A stretch of 64,000 nucleotides of DNA, taken from assembly GCF_036186745.1 (NCBI RefSeq), contig NZ_CP108086.1:186001-250000 (forward strand), given 5' to 3'. Every line of letters begins with the position of its first letter. Within the stretch, counting starts at the first letter, position 1. Position numbers and translations under genes: made by a program. The notes beneath the pieces were generated by a model that saw only the letters and a list, made by a program, of their open reading frames with translations, searched no databases and had not been told where the DNA came from. This document shows, piece by piece, positions 36,308 to 49,463 of the stretch. The DNA comes from Microbispora hainanensis. Its GTDB lineage: Bacteria; Actinomycetota; Actinomycetes; Streptosporangiales; Streptosporangiaceae.

Positions 36308-37696
36308 ATGGTGCGTAGCTTGGCCGCCCTCGCCGTGGGCCTCACCCTGATCGCCGCTTCGGCCGCTCCCAACGCTCCCGCCGCCGCGGGGCCGGTCACC
36401 TTCCTCCCCGGATCGGAGGGAATGGGCGACCCCTACTATCCCCTCCAGGGCAACGGCGGCTACGACGTCGGACACTACGACCTGCGCCTGCGGTTCGACC
36501 CTGACGACCACTCGGTGGACGCCACCACGACCATCACCGCGACCGCCGTACAGAACCTGTCGCGGTTCAATCTCGACTTCTCCGGGCCGCAGATCAGCGG
36601 CGTGCTGGTGAACGGCGCCCAGGCGTCCTACCACCGCGACGGCCAGGAGCTGGTCATCACCCCGCCGAACGGCCTGCTGTCGGGGAGCACCTTCACGGTC
36701 GCGGTCTCCTACGCCGGCGCCCCGAAGGCGGTCTCGGACGCGACCGGCGAGCAGGGATGGCTCAGGACCGAGGACGGCGTGTACGTGGCGTCCCAGCCGG
36801 ACGGCGCGCGCAGCTGGTTCCCGGCCAACGACAGCCCGGCGGACAAGGCCACCTTCTCCTTCCGGATCTCCGCGCCCGAGGATCTCGCCGTGCTGGCCAA
36901 CGGCGAGCACACGGGCACGGACAGCGCGGACGACGACGGCTACCGCACCGTGCACTGGGAGATGAAGCAGCCGATGGCGCCCTATCTCGCCACGCTCGCG
37001 ATCGGGCACTTCGTGGTGAACGAGGGCACGGTCGGCGGCATGCCCAACGTGACCGCCTACGACCCGTCGCTCGCGGACGAGTCGAAGGACCTGCACGACT
37101 TCACGGCGAAGGCGGTCGCGTGGGAGACCGGCCTGTTCGGCCCCTACCCGTTCTCCTCCACGGGCGGCATCGCCGACGGCGACGGCTCGGTGACCGCGCT
37201 GGAGACGCAGGGCAGGCCCGTCTACAGCGGCGGCCCGTCCGACGACCTGGAGATCGTGCACGAGCTGGCGCACCAGTGGTTCGGCGACAGCGTCGGCGTG
37301 CGGAGCTGGCGCGACATCTGGCTCAACGAGGGCTTCGCGACGTACGCCGAATGGCTCTACCAGGAGCAGCACGGCGGGCCGTCCGCCAAGGAGATCTTCG
37401 ACGAGCACTACCGGAAGACCGGCGGCTTCTGGCACCTCAAGACCGGCGATCCCGGCCAGGCGCACATGTTCGACGAGAACGCGGTGTACCTCCGGGGCGC
37501 CATGACCGTCCAGGCCCTGCGTACGAAGATCGGCGACAAGGTGTTCTTCCCGCTGCTGAAGACCTGGGCGCAGCAGAACAGGCACGGCACGGCCACCACG
37601 GCCGACTTCGTCTCCCTCGCCGAGAAGCTCAGCGGGCAGAACCTCCGCCCGTTCTTCGACGCATGGCTCTACCAGGCCGCCAAGCCCCGCGTCTGA
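36308..37696 (+). CDS. Secreted M1-family metallo-aminopeptidase
   Basis: This protein of about 462 residues has a signal peptide (MVRSLAALAVGLTLIAASAA) and the gluzincin site HELAHQW at 318-324, with third ligand Glu341 in WLNEGFATYAEW. The usual GxMEN substrate motif reads ALETQ here, as in secreted actinomycete members. It is short for M1, having the N-terminal beta and catalytic domains but no long helical C-terminus. Poly-epsilon-lysine producers are known to carry membrane or secreted aminopeptidases that degrade the polymer, so its place next to a Pls-like gene is suggestive. The start is uncertain: GGGGGA abuts ATG 36308, so GTG 36311 is possible. Confidence 0.88.
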   Translation: MVRSLAALAVGLTLIAASAAPNAPAAAGPVTFLPGSEGMGDPYYPLQGNGGYDVGHYDLRLRFDPDDHSVDATTTITATAVQNLSRFNLDFSGPQISGVLVNGAQASYHRDGQELVITPPNGLLSGSTFTVAVSYAGAPKAVSDATGEQGWLRTEDGVYVASQPDGARSWFPANDSPADKATFSFRISAPEDLAVLANGEHTGTDSADDDGYRTVHWEMKQPMAPYLATLAIGHFVVNEGTVGGMPNVTAYDPSLADESKDLHDFTAKAVAWETGLFGPYPFSSTGGIADGDGSVTALETQGRPVYSGGPSDDLEIVHELAHQWFGDSVGVRSWRDIWLNEGFATYAEWLYQEQHGGPSAKEIFDEHYRKTGGFWHLKTGDPGQAHMFDENAVYLRGAMTVQALRTKIGDKVFFPLLKTWAQQNRHGTATTADFVSLAEKLSGQNLRPFFDAWLYQAAKPRV

Positions 37697-37834
37697 TCCC
37701 GGCGCGATCTTCGCTGCCGGGCCCCGGGCGCACGAAACGGGAGGTTTGCCCTGGTGGTGAATGGGGAGGGAGGACAGCGCCCACGCACCCCGCGTGACCA
37801 CAAGACGCGAGGGGCGCGACAGGGAAGGGGCGAG

Positions 37835-38132
37835 GTGAGCGGGCTGCCGACCATCAAGAGCCCGGACGAGCCGACCAAGCTCGTGGAGCACCGGCCCGGT
37901 CTGCATCTGCGCTACTCCAAGGACCCCGACGCCGACGCCGGCAGGCCGAGCGTCGGCATGGGCCGCGGCCCCGACCACGAGCCGCTCGGTCGACCGGGCC
38001 GAGCCGGTCGCGTGGCTCGACGACTCGATGGCCGAGCAGGCGCGCGAGCACTACGACAAGATGTTCGACGCAGGCCGTGACTCCACCGGCCGAGCAGAAC
38101 ATGCACGCCACCGATGTATCCCGACGCCGTGA
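37835..38132 (+). pseudogene. Frameshifted small gene (about 98 codons)
   Basis: A GTG at 37835 with AAGGGG six bases upstream opens a frame that begins VSGLPTIKSPDEPTKLVEHR and stays protein-like to about codon 55. Coding character then moves to another frame, which encodes AEPVAWLDDSMAEQAREHYD and KMFDAG before a TGA at 38130-38132. The change occurs near 37985-38015. The span of 298 bp is not a multiple of three. Either the gene is broken or there is a one-base sequence error. I do not recognise the family. The rest of 37697-38300 holds only an AT-rich promoter-like stretch at about 38245-38280. Confidence 0.5.
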
Positions 38133-38300
38133 TCGACACCGACACGTCGCCTGCGGGGGCGCTCCGCGGAGATCGCCTGCTCGGTAGCCTTGCAGGGCGG
38201 TGAACCCGCCGCGTCCACGCCCGCGGTCACGGTGGCCGATACGTTCTTAGTGCTTAATATGCTTTTTCTCCTGTTATGACGGTGATCGCGAGGGTGGACC

Positions 38301-42677
<4,377 letters not shown>

Positions 42678-42690
42678 GCGCGGCGGCTCC

Positions 42691-42893
42691 AAGCCGACGG
42701 GCCTCAAAGCTGACGGGCTCAGAGCTGACGGGCTCAGAGCTGACGCGCAGGAGCCGAGGCGACGCGACGGCACAGAGCTGACGAGCTCAGCGCCGACGGG
42801 CTCAGGACCGACGGGTTCAGGACTGACGGGCTCAGCGCTGACGGGCTCAGAGCTGACGGGCTCAGGACCGACGGGCTCAGCGCTGACGCGCCG
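42691..42893. repeat. 15-bp tandem repeat between convergent genes
   Basis: Units close to GAGCTGACGGGCTCA repeat about a dozen times, seven of them in exact 15-bp register from 42775 to 42879, with an interrupted stretch at about 42745-42774. The array starts 14 bp after the kinase stop, and the last register unit supplies the TCA that is the stop codon of the convergent oxidoreductase. Confidence 0.88.
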
Positions 42894-44172
42894 GGGCGGC
42901 CCTACGGCCCCGCAGCCGCGCCGCCCGGCTCAGGTCCTCAAGCACAGCCTGGGCGGCCCGTCGTCCGGAGACCAGCGCGCCCTGCTGGGAACCGGTGTCC
43001 CGGTGGTCGCCGCAGACGTAGCGCCGGACGCCCCGCCCCACCACCTCCGTACGCACAGGGCGGCGCAGCGGCATCGGGGGCGGCATGGCGGACAGGGCCG
43101 CCTCGATCGCGTAGGTCGCGATGTGCTCCCACGACGAGGTGTCACCGTAGATCTCGGTGAGCCGGGCGCGCACCCGGGGCTCGTCCCGGTCGCCGTGGAC
43201 GCCGAGGAGCGAGGTGGCGATCAGGGCGCGGCCGTCCGCGGAATATCCGGGCGCGGCGTCGGTGATCACGATCGTGTCGGTGACGATCCCCTCGACGTCC
43301 ACGACCAGCGTGGGCTCGCCGAGCGGCGAGGCGGGGGCGGCGTGGTAGAAGGTCGTGACCGCCCGCATCGCGGGCACCGGCAGGCCGGGCACCAGCCGCG
43401 CCGCGGCCGGCGGGTCCACCGCCACCACCACGGCCGCGCCGGCGATCTCGCCCCCGCCCGCGAGGGCCACGCCGTCGGCCGTCAGGGCGCTCACCGGCGT
43501 CTCCAGCGAGATCGCGTCGTCCGGCAGGCGGGCGGCGAGCTGCGCGGGGATCCGTTCCATGCCGAGGGCAGGCACGCCGATCCTGCCGCGGGCGAACGAC
43601 CGCCACAGCAGATGGAAGATCCGGCCGGAGGTCTCCAGCTCCCGTTCCAGCACGATTCCGGCGAGGAGGGGCCGGAAGAGGTTCTCGACGATCTCGGGAG
43701 ACGCGCCCCAGCGCCGCAGCTCGGCCAGGGTGGTGCGCCCGGCGCCGCCGCGCCGCCGTACGAGGGCGTCGGGGAGCAGCAGATCGCGGGCGGTCATCGC
43801 GGCGAGCACCGCCTTGTCGAACGGCGTGCCCACGTGGGCGAGCAGGCCGCTGAGCGCGTGCCGGGGATGCCGCCAGGGCAGCACGACCCGTTCGCGCCGG
43901 CCGTCCTTGAAGATCATCGCTCCGTTGGTGAACCGCCGCAGGTCCAGCGCGCCGATGTCGAGGACCCGGCGGGCCTCGGGATAGCTGGTGTTGAAGACCT
44001 GGTACCCACGGTCGAGCCGGAAGCCGTCCAGCCGGTCGGTGCGGATCCGGCCGCCCACGCCGTCGGACGCCTCCAGCACGCGGACCGGCACCCCCTCCTG
44101 ACGCAGGTGCCAGGCGCAGGCGAGGCCCGCGAGCCCCGCGCCGACGACGATCACGGTGGCGGGCTGTGGCAT
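42877..44172 (-). CDS. FAD-dependent amine oxidase-like oxidoreductase
   Basis: This 431-residue protein has the dinucleotide motif VIVVGAGLAGLACAWHL at residues 7-23, VLEASDGVGGRIRTD (second FAD motif) and a C-terminal VCGDHRDTGSQQGALVSGRR, the flavin-closing motif of the amine oxidase/protoporphyrinogen oxidase/phytoene desaturase superfamily. The substrate is unknown. ATG 44172 follows GGAGGAG. It is transcribed alone and converges on the kinase gene. The C-terminal tail (RLRGRRAAPARQR) reads toward the repeat region and may be non-conserved. Confidence 0.88.
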   Translation of the reverse strand: MPQPATVIVVGAGLAGLACAWHLRQEGVPVRVLEASDGVGGRIRTDRLDGFRLDRGYQVFNTSYPEARRVLDIGALDLRRFTNGAMIFKDGRRERVVLPWRHPRHALSGLLAHVGTPFDKAVLAAMTARDLLLPDALVRRRGGAGRTTLAELRRWGASPEIVENLFRPLLAGIVLERELETSGRIFHLLWRSFARGRIGVPALGMERIPAQLAARLPDDAISLETPVSALTADGVALAGGGEIAGAAVVVAVDPPAAARLVPGLPVPAMRAVTTFYHAAPASPLGEPTLVVDVEGIVTDTIVITDAAPGYSADGRALIATSLLGVHGDRDEPRVRARLTEIYGDTSSWEHIATYAIEAALSAMPPPMPLRRPVRTEVVGRGVRRYVCGDHRDTGSQQGALVSGRRAAQAVLEDLSRAARLRGRRAAPARQR

Positions 44173-44813
44173 GGGCGGATCTCCTCCCCGGCGGCCGCAC
44201 GCGCGACGGCTCCCTTCAGTGACTTCGAACGGAAACGGCGGGGCGGATGCAGCGGCTCCGTACGGGCTCGGAACCGGGAGTGAGAGATCAGATCTGTGAT
44301 CGTTCACAGGAGTCCGTAAGCCGGCGTGACTGAAAGTTTCAATGATCGGTGGTCGGCGTCGATGCGCAGGTGACACGCCCGCGGTGGCTCCGACCAGCCG
44401 CAGATCGCCAGGGCCGGATGCCTCGGATGATTGCGTTCACATCGATGAACCGGGCTGATTGACCACACCACCGGTTTCGCGTTGTGATGACGCACCCCGG
44501 CGCATCCCGTCGCACCCCACCCATCGCACCCCACCCATCGCACCCCAACCCGTCGCACGCCAGCCGCCGCACCCAGCCGCCGGGCCAGGTCCGATCCCGG
44601 AGGTCCCGCATCGGAGAACCCCGATCACTCCCCTGCTTCCAGCGCCCTCACGGCTGAACACCGCCGGACACCGCTGAACACCGGCTCAGCACCGCCGGAC
44701 ACCGCCGGACACCGGCCCAGCACCGGCCGAGCACCGGCCGAGCACCGGCCGAGCACCGCTGAGCGCCGCTGGAGCACTGCGCCCCCCATCGGCACCCCCT
44801 CATGGAGTTCCAG
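44173..44813. other. Non-coding gap with two short repeat tracts
   Basis: This divergent gap of about 640 bp between the oxidoreductase and the rhamnogalacturonan lyase has no gene that I can support. It holds a tract of CATCGCACCCCACC-like words at about 44505-44560 and a tract of ACCGGCCGAGC 11-mers at about 44710-44760, flanked by CACCGCCGGA words. GATCAGATCTGTGATC at about 44287-44302 lies close to the oxidoreductase start and may be promoter-associated. The repeats here are in a divergent gap, unlike most others in the window. Confidence 0.6.
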
Positions 44814-47135
44814 ATGACCACACGACGAAGATCTGCTCTGGTCGCCGCCGTGGCCTCGGCCGCCGCGCTCGCGGGGACCGCGGTCCTGCCGTCCCTGCCC
44901 GCCTCCGCGGCGGCGGGCTGCCGGGTGGACTACCAGGTGACCAGCCAGTGGCAGGACGGATTCGGAGCCGCCGTCACGATCACCAACCTCGGCGACGCCG
45001 TCAACGGCTGGACGCTCACCTGGTCGTACGCGGCGGGCCAGACCGTCACGCAGGCGTGGAACGCCACGGTCACCCAGAGCGGCGCGCAGTTCAGCGCCAA
45101 AGACGCCGGCTACAACGCCTCGATCCCCACCGGCGGCACGACGTCGTTCGGCTTCAACGGCTCGTGGAACAACTCGTCCAACCCCGCGCCCACGAGCTTC
45201 GCGCTCAACGGCACGACCTGCACCGGCGGGGTCACGAGCAGCCCCTCTCCGAGTCCCAGCGCCTCGCCCAGCGCTTCTCCCAGTGCTTCCCCCAGTGCGA
45301 GCCCGACGCAGTCGCCGAGCCCCTCACCAAGCCCTTCACCGAGCCCGTCCCCCAGCCCGTCCCCCAGTCCCACGAGCATCCCGGCGGGCGCGCGGCAGAT
45401 GGAGGACCTCGACCGCGGCCTGATCAGCGTGCGGTCGGGCAGCGGCAACCTGGTCTCCTGGCGCCTGCTCGGCACCGAGAGCATCGGCACCGGGTTCAAC
45501 GTCTATCGAGGCTCGACGAAGCTGAACTCCTCGCCGATCACCAACTCCACGAACTACTTCGACTCCGGGGCCGCCGCCGACGCCACGTACACCGTGCGGG
45601 CCGTGGTGAACGGCACGGAGCAGGCGGCGTCGGAGTCGTCGCTGCGCTTCACCGGCGGCGACTACCTGGATGTGCCGATCCAGCGGCCGTCCGGCGGCAC
45701 CACACCCGACGGGGTGTCCTACACCTACAGCGCCAACGACGCGAGCGTGGGCGACCTCGACGGCGACGGACAGTACGAGTTCGTGCTGAAGTGGGACCCG
45801 TCCAACGCCAAGGACAACTCCCAGTCCGGCTACACCGGCAACGTGTTCGTCGACGCGTACAAGCTGAACGGCACCCGGCTGTGGCGCATCGACCTCGGTC
45901 GCAACATCCGCGCCGGCGCCCACTACACGCAGTTCCAGGTGTACGACTACGACGGCGACGGCCGGGCCGAGGTGGCGATGAAGACCGCCGACGGCACCAG
46001 GGACGGCACCGGCAGGGTCATCGGCAACGCGAACGCCGACTACCGCAACTCCTCCGGCTATGTGCTGTCCGGGCCCGAGTATCTGACCATGTTCAACGGC
46101 CAGACCGGCGCGGCGATGTCCACGGTGGACTACGACCCGCCGCGCGGCACGGTCTCCTCCTGGGGCGACAACTACGGCAACCGGGTCGACCGTTTCCTCG
46201 CCGCCACCGCCTATCTCGACGGCACCCGCCCGTCGCTGATCATGTCGCGCGGCTATTACACGCGTACGGTGATCGCGGCGTGGGACTTCCGCAACGGCTC
46301 GCTCACCAAGCGGTGGACGTTCGACTCCAACTCCGCAGGCAGCCAGTACACCGGCCAGGGCAACCACAACCTCGCCGTCGCCGACGTGGACGCCGACGGC
46401 AAGGACGAGATCGTCTTCGGCGCGATGGCGATCAACGACAACGGCCAGCCGCTGTGGAACACCCGCAACGGCCACGGCGACGCCATGCACGTCGGCGACC
46501 TCGACCCGTCGCGCGCCGGCCTTGAGGTGTTCAAGGTGGACGAGGACACCAGCAAGCCCGGCGCGTTCATGGCCGACGCCCGCACCGGCTCGGTCCTGTG
46601 GAGCCAGTCCTGCGGCTGTGACAACGGGCGCGGCGTCTCCGACGACATCTGGTCCGGCAGCCCGGGCGCCGAGTCGTGGTCGTCCGGCGTCAGCGGCATG
46701 TTCAACACCAGGGGGCAGAACATCGGCCGCAAGCCGGGCTCGGCGAACTTCCTCGCCTGGTGGGACGCCGACCCGGTGCGTGAGCTGCTCGACGGCACCC
46801 ACATCGACAAGTACGGCACCGGCGGCGACACCCGCCTGCTGACCGCCTCCGGCGTGCACTCCAACAACGGCACCAAGTCCACCCCGTCGCTGTCGGCCGA
46901 CCTGTTCGGCGACTGGCGCGAGGAGGTCGTCTGGCCGACGAGCAACGACAACGCTCTGCGGATCTACAGCACGACCGCGACGACGAACCGCCAGATCTAC
47001 ACGCTGATGCACGACCCGACCTACCGGGTCGCGATCGCGTGGCAGAACACCGCCTACAACCAGCCGCCGCACACGGGCTTCTTCCTCGGCGACGGCATGT
47101 CCACCCCCGCCAGACCGAACATCTATCTGAGGTGA
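44814..47135 (+). CDS. Secreted rhamnogalacturonan lyase (PL11) with N-terminal CBM2
   Basis: This 773-residue secreted protein has a signal peptide (about 1-34), a family 2 carbohydrate-binding module (about 35-140, CRVDYQVTSQWQDGFGAAVT through a closing Cys), a Pro-Ser repeat linker (about 143-190) and a PL11 rhamnogalacturonan lyase domain. That last domain carries repeated calcium-binding-like DLDGDGQYEF, DYDGDGRAEV and DVDADGKDEI motifs. It cleaves the pectin backbone RG-I outside the cell while the CBM2 binds cellulose. ATG 44814 has GGAG six bases upstream; ATG 44802 is in frame but not needed. Regulation is not visible. Confidence 0.93.
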   Translation: MTTRRRSALVAAVASAAALAGTAVLPSLPASAAAGCRVDYQVTSQWQDGFGAAVTITNLGDAVNGWTLTWSYAAGQTVTQAWNATVTQSGAQFSAKDAGYNASIPTGGTTSFGFNGSWNNSSNPAPTSFALNGTTCTGGVTSSPSPSPSASPSASPSASPSASPTQSPSPSPSPSPSPSPSPSPSPTSIPAGARQMEDLDRGLISVRSGSGNLVSWRLLGTESIGTGFNVYRGSTKLNSSPITNSTNYFDSGAAADATYTVRAVVNGTEQAASESSLRFTGGDYLDVPIQRPSGGTTPDGVSYTYSANDASVGDLDGDGQYEFVLKWDPSNAKDNSQSGYTGNVFVDAYKLNGTRLWRIDLGRNIRAGAHYTQFQVYDYDGDGRAEVAMKTADGTRDGTGRVIGNANADYRNSSGYVLSGPEYLTMFNGQTGAAMSTVDYDPPRGTVSSWGDNYGNRVDRFLAATAYLDGTRPSLIMSRGYYTRTVIAAWDFRNGSLTKRWTFDSNSAGSQYTGQGNHNLAVADVDADGKDEIVFGAMAINDNGQPLWNTRNGHGDAMHVGDLDPSRAGLEVFKVDEDTSKPGAFMADARTGSVLWSQSCGCDNGRGVSDDIWSGSPGAESWSSGVSGMFNTRGQNIGRKPGSANFLAWWDADPVRELLDGTHIDKYGTGGDTRLLTASGVHSNNGTKSTPSLSADLFGDWREEVVWPTSNDNALRIYSTTATTNRQIYTLMHDPTYRVAIAWQNTAYNQPPHTGFFLGDGMSTPARPNIYLR

Positions 47136-47204
47136 TCCGCCGACGGCGGCCGCGGGCGAACCTGGCGAGGTCCGCGGCCGCCGCCGCGCTGCCCGACCGG
47201 CCGA

Positions 47205-47406
47205 CGTCCCGCGCCCGCGCACCCGGAAAGCACGCAACCCACGCCCGCGCCCGCGCACCCGGAACACGCGCAACCCGCGCCCGCGCACCGGGAACGCTCA
47301 GCCGGCACCCATGCACCCGGAAACACGCGCAACCCGCACACCGGGAACGCTCAGCCCCCACCCGCGCACCCGGAACACGCAGCCCACGCCCGTGCACCCG
47401 GAACGC
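47205..47406. repeat. Imperfect GC-rich repeats between convergent genes
   Basis: About eight copies of GCACCCGGAA-type words occur with variable spacers of CACGCGCAACCCGCGCCC type. GGAACGCTCAGCC occurs three times; the last copy contains the stop codon of the convergent SnoaL-like gene at 47407. Period is about 28-30 bp but irregular. Confidence 0.75.
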
Positions 47407-47868
47407 TCAGCCCGCGGCGTCCGAGCTTTCCGAGTCTTCCGGGACCTCCGCGAGGCACAGACCGAGCTGGGTGTAGATCTCCAACTGGTCGAAATACTCC
47501 CGATGGGTCTTGATCTTGCCGTCCTCGATGAAGGACGCACAGGTGCCCCGGAAGGTGACCGGGCGACCGGTCCCGTCCAGCTCGCGCCCGCTCGGCAGCA
47601 GGATCGGCCCGAGGTGCGTGCCCGTGGCCGTCCACTCCACCATCATGGGCGCGTCACAGCCGGTGGCCTCGTACCACACCAACAGCTGGAAATCGGGAAA
47701 GCTCTTGAAGACCTGCTCGTACATCCACCCGATCTGCTCATGTCCCTCCGCGATCCCGAAGGGCGAGACGAGCACGGCGTCCGGGCTGAAGGTGTCGAGT
47801 AAGGCCTCCAGATCGTGTTCGTTCAGCGCTCGGGCCAGCCGGCGTTTCACTTCCCACGCATCGGACAT
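47407..47868 (-). CDS. SnoaL-like / NTF2-fold protein
   Basis: This 153-residue protein has the cone-shaped NTF2 fold pattern: an N-terminal helix pair (EVKRRLARALNEHDLEALLD), TFSPDAVLVSP, then WMYEQVFKSFPDF, a VEWTATGTHLGP strand and a closing RGTCASFIEDGKIKTHREYF. The SnoaL family includes polyketide cyclases, hydrolases and many stand-alone proteins of unknown role. ATG 47868 has AGGA upstream. It is divergent from the protease gene and not in an operon. Confidence 0.82.
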   Translation of the reverse strand: MSDAWEVKRRLARALNEHDLEALLDTFSPDAVLVSPFGIAEGHEQIGWMYEQVFKSFPDFQLLVWYEATGCDAPMMVEWTATGTHLGPILLPSGRELDGTGRPVTFRGTCASFIEDGKIKTHREYFDQLEIYTQLGLCLAEVPEDSESSDAAG

Positions 47869-48114
47869 GGCGACAATCCTTTGACGATCGGTTTGCAACG
47901 CTGCCTGACAACGTTACCCAGCAGCCAGTCAGGAGTCTGTCACGCTTACGCCGCCGGAACACCACACATGGGTCCCAGTTTTTACACATTTGCGCGGTTT
48001 TCTTACACCGGTTCCAGCGGCGGCGTGTCGAGAGTCTCCAGGTCCCCGGCCGCCGCGTGACCTGTGCCTTTGTGGGTAGGCCAGTCACAGCAGAGGTCCG
48101 AGGGGGTGGCAGGG

Positions 48115-49392
48115 ATGCGATCATCGATCAGTCTCGGCCGTGTGGGCGGGGTCCCGGTCGGGCTCAACATCAGCGTCGTCGTGATCGTCGTGATCCTGGT
48201 GGTCGGCCTGGCCTTCGGGCGTTTCCCCATCGCCTTCCCCGGCCTGTCCACGGCGGCGTACGTGCTGGCCGCGGTGGTGTCGGCACTGCTTTTCCTGGCC
48301 TCGCTGCTGGCCCACGAGGTGGCCCACGCGATCGTCGCCAAGCGGCACGGGCTGGGGGTCAACGGCATCACGCTCTGGCTGCTCGGCGGGGTGGCCGAAC
48401 TGCGCGGTGAGCCCCGCTCCCCCGGCGCCGACCTCAAGATCGCCGGGGTTGGGCCGCTGACCAGCGTCGTGCTCGGCGGCCTGTTCGCCCTGGTGGCCTG
48501 GGGAGTCTCGGCCATCGCGGCGCCACCGCTGATCAGCGGGATGTTCGCCTATCTGGCCGTGGTGAACGTGCTGCTCGCCGTGTTCAACCTGGTGCCCGCC
48601 GCACCGCTGGACGGCGGCCGGGTGCTGCGCGCCTTCCTGTGGGCCCGCTGGCACGACCGCATGCGGGCCGCCGTGGCCGCCGCCCGGGCGGGCCGGGTCT
48701 TCGGCTACGTCCTGATCGCGCTCGGCTTCCTCAACCTCGTCTCCGGCCTCGGCCTCCAGGGATTCTGGCTGGCCCTGATCGGCCTGTTCCTGGTGAACGC
48801 GGCCACCGCCGAGGAGCAGCAGACGCAGATCGACGCCGCGCTGCACGGCATCACGGTGGGCGAGGTGATGTCGCGCGACCCGGTCGTCGCGCACCCCGAC
48901 GAGACGGTGGCCGGCCTGATCGACCGGCTCGTGCTGCGCCGTCACCTGTCCACCTATCCACTGCTGGGCGACGACGGCCGGTTCGCGGGACTGGTGACCC
49001 TGGGCCGCGTCCGGCGGGTGCCACCCGACGACCGCGCGATCACCCGGCTGCGCGACATCGCGTGCCCGCCGTCGGACGTACCCACCGCGCACCCCGGCGA
49101 CCAGCTCACGGAGCTGCTCCAGCGAATGAGCGGCGACGCGGACGGCCGGGCCGTGGTGCTCGACGACGCCGGACGCCTCATCGGCCTGGTCACACCCACC
49201 GACATCAGCCGGATCATCCAGACGGTGGATCTGCGGGCGCGCGAGCCGTACCGGACGCCGCGCGGCGCCGACCTCGCCCCGCCGCCGCCCGCGGGCCGTA
49301 CGCCCGGCGGACCTGATTCCGGAGGCCCTGCTTCTGGAGGCCCGGCTCCTGGCGGAACCGTCCCGCCATCCGGTCGCCGCGACGCCGCCTGA
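48115..49392 (+). CDS. Site-2 protease (M50 family) with tandem CBS domains
   Basis: This 425-residue membrane protein has the zinc site HEVAH (67-71) in a transmembrane helix, the third ligand Asp166 in PLDGGR, four or more further helices and two CBS domains (about 240-365: VGEVMSRDPVVAHPDETV and VLDDAGRLIGLVTPTDI). A Pro/Gly-rich tail follows. This is the Rv0359-like actinobacterial branch of intramembrane proteases. Adenine nucleotides may bind the CBS pair and gate activity. The start at ATG 48115 has AGGGGG upstream. Substrate unknown; a membrane anti-sigma factor is typical for such proteases, and a sigma factor gene follows 71 bp later. Confidence 0.9.
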   Translation: MRSSISLGRVGGVPVGLNISVVVIVVILVVGLAFGRFPIAFPGLSTAAYVLAAVVSALLFLASLLAHEVAHAIVAKRHGLGVNGITLWLLGGVAELRGEPRSPGADLKIAGVGPLTSVVLGGLFALVAWGVSAIAAPPLISGMFAYLAVVNVLLAVFNLVPAAPLDGGRVLRAFLWARWHDRMRAAVAAARAGRVFGYVLIALGFLNLVSGLGLQGFWLALIGLFLVNAATAEEQQTQIDAALHGITVGEVMSRDPVVAHPDETVAGLIDRLVLRRHLSTYPLLGDDGRFAGLVTLGRVRRVPPDDRAITRLRDIACPPSDVPTAHPGDQLTELLQRMSGDADGRAVVLDDAGRLIGLVTPTDISRIIQTVDLRAREPYRTPRGADLAPPPPAGRTPGGPDSGGPASGGPAPGGTVPPSGRRDAA

Positions 49393-49463
49393 ACGCCGCC
49401 GGCTCCCGCGTCAGCCGAGAGCAGTCGTAACGGATAAGGGCAGGCTCTCAGGGAGGTGGGGAC

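Noticed and set aside
44173-44813. Possible small RNA or origin in the repeat-rich gap
   Set aside because: No DnaA-box cluster, strong promoter or terminator pair was seen; only short GC-rich repeats.
45225-45385. Pro-Ser repeats in the rhamnogalacturonan lyase as a possible mobile or recombination element
   Set aside because: They encode an ordinary Pro-Ser linker joining CBM2 to the catalytic domain, common in secreted actinomycete enzymes.
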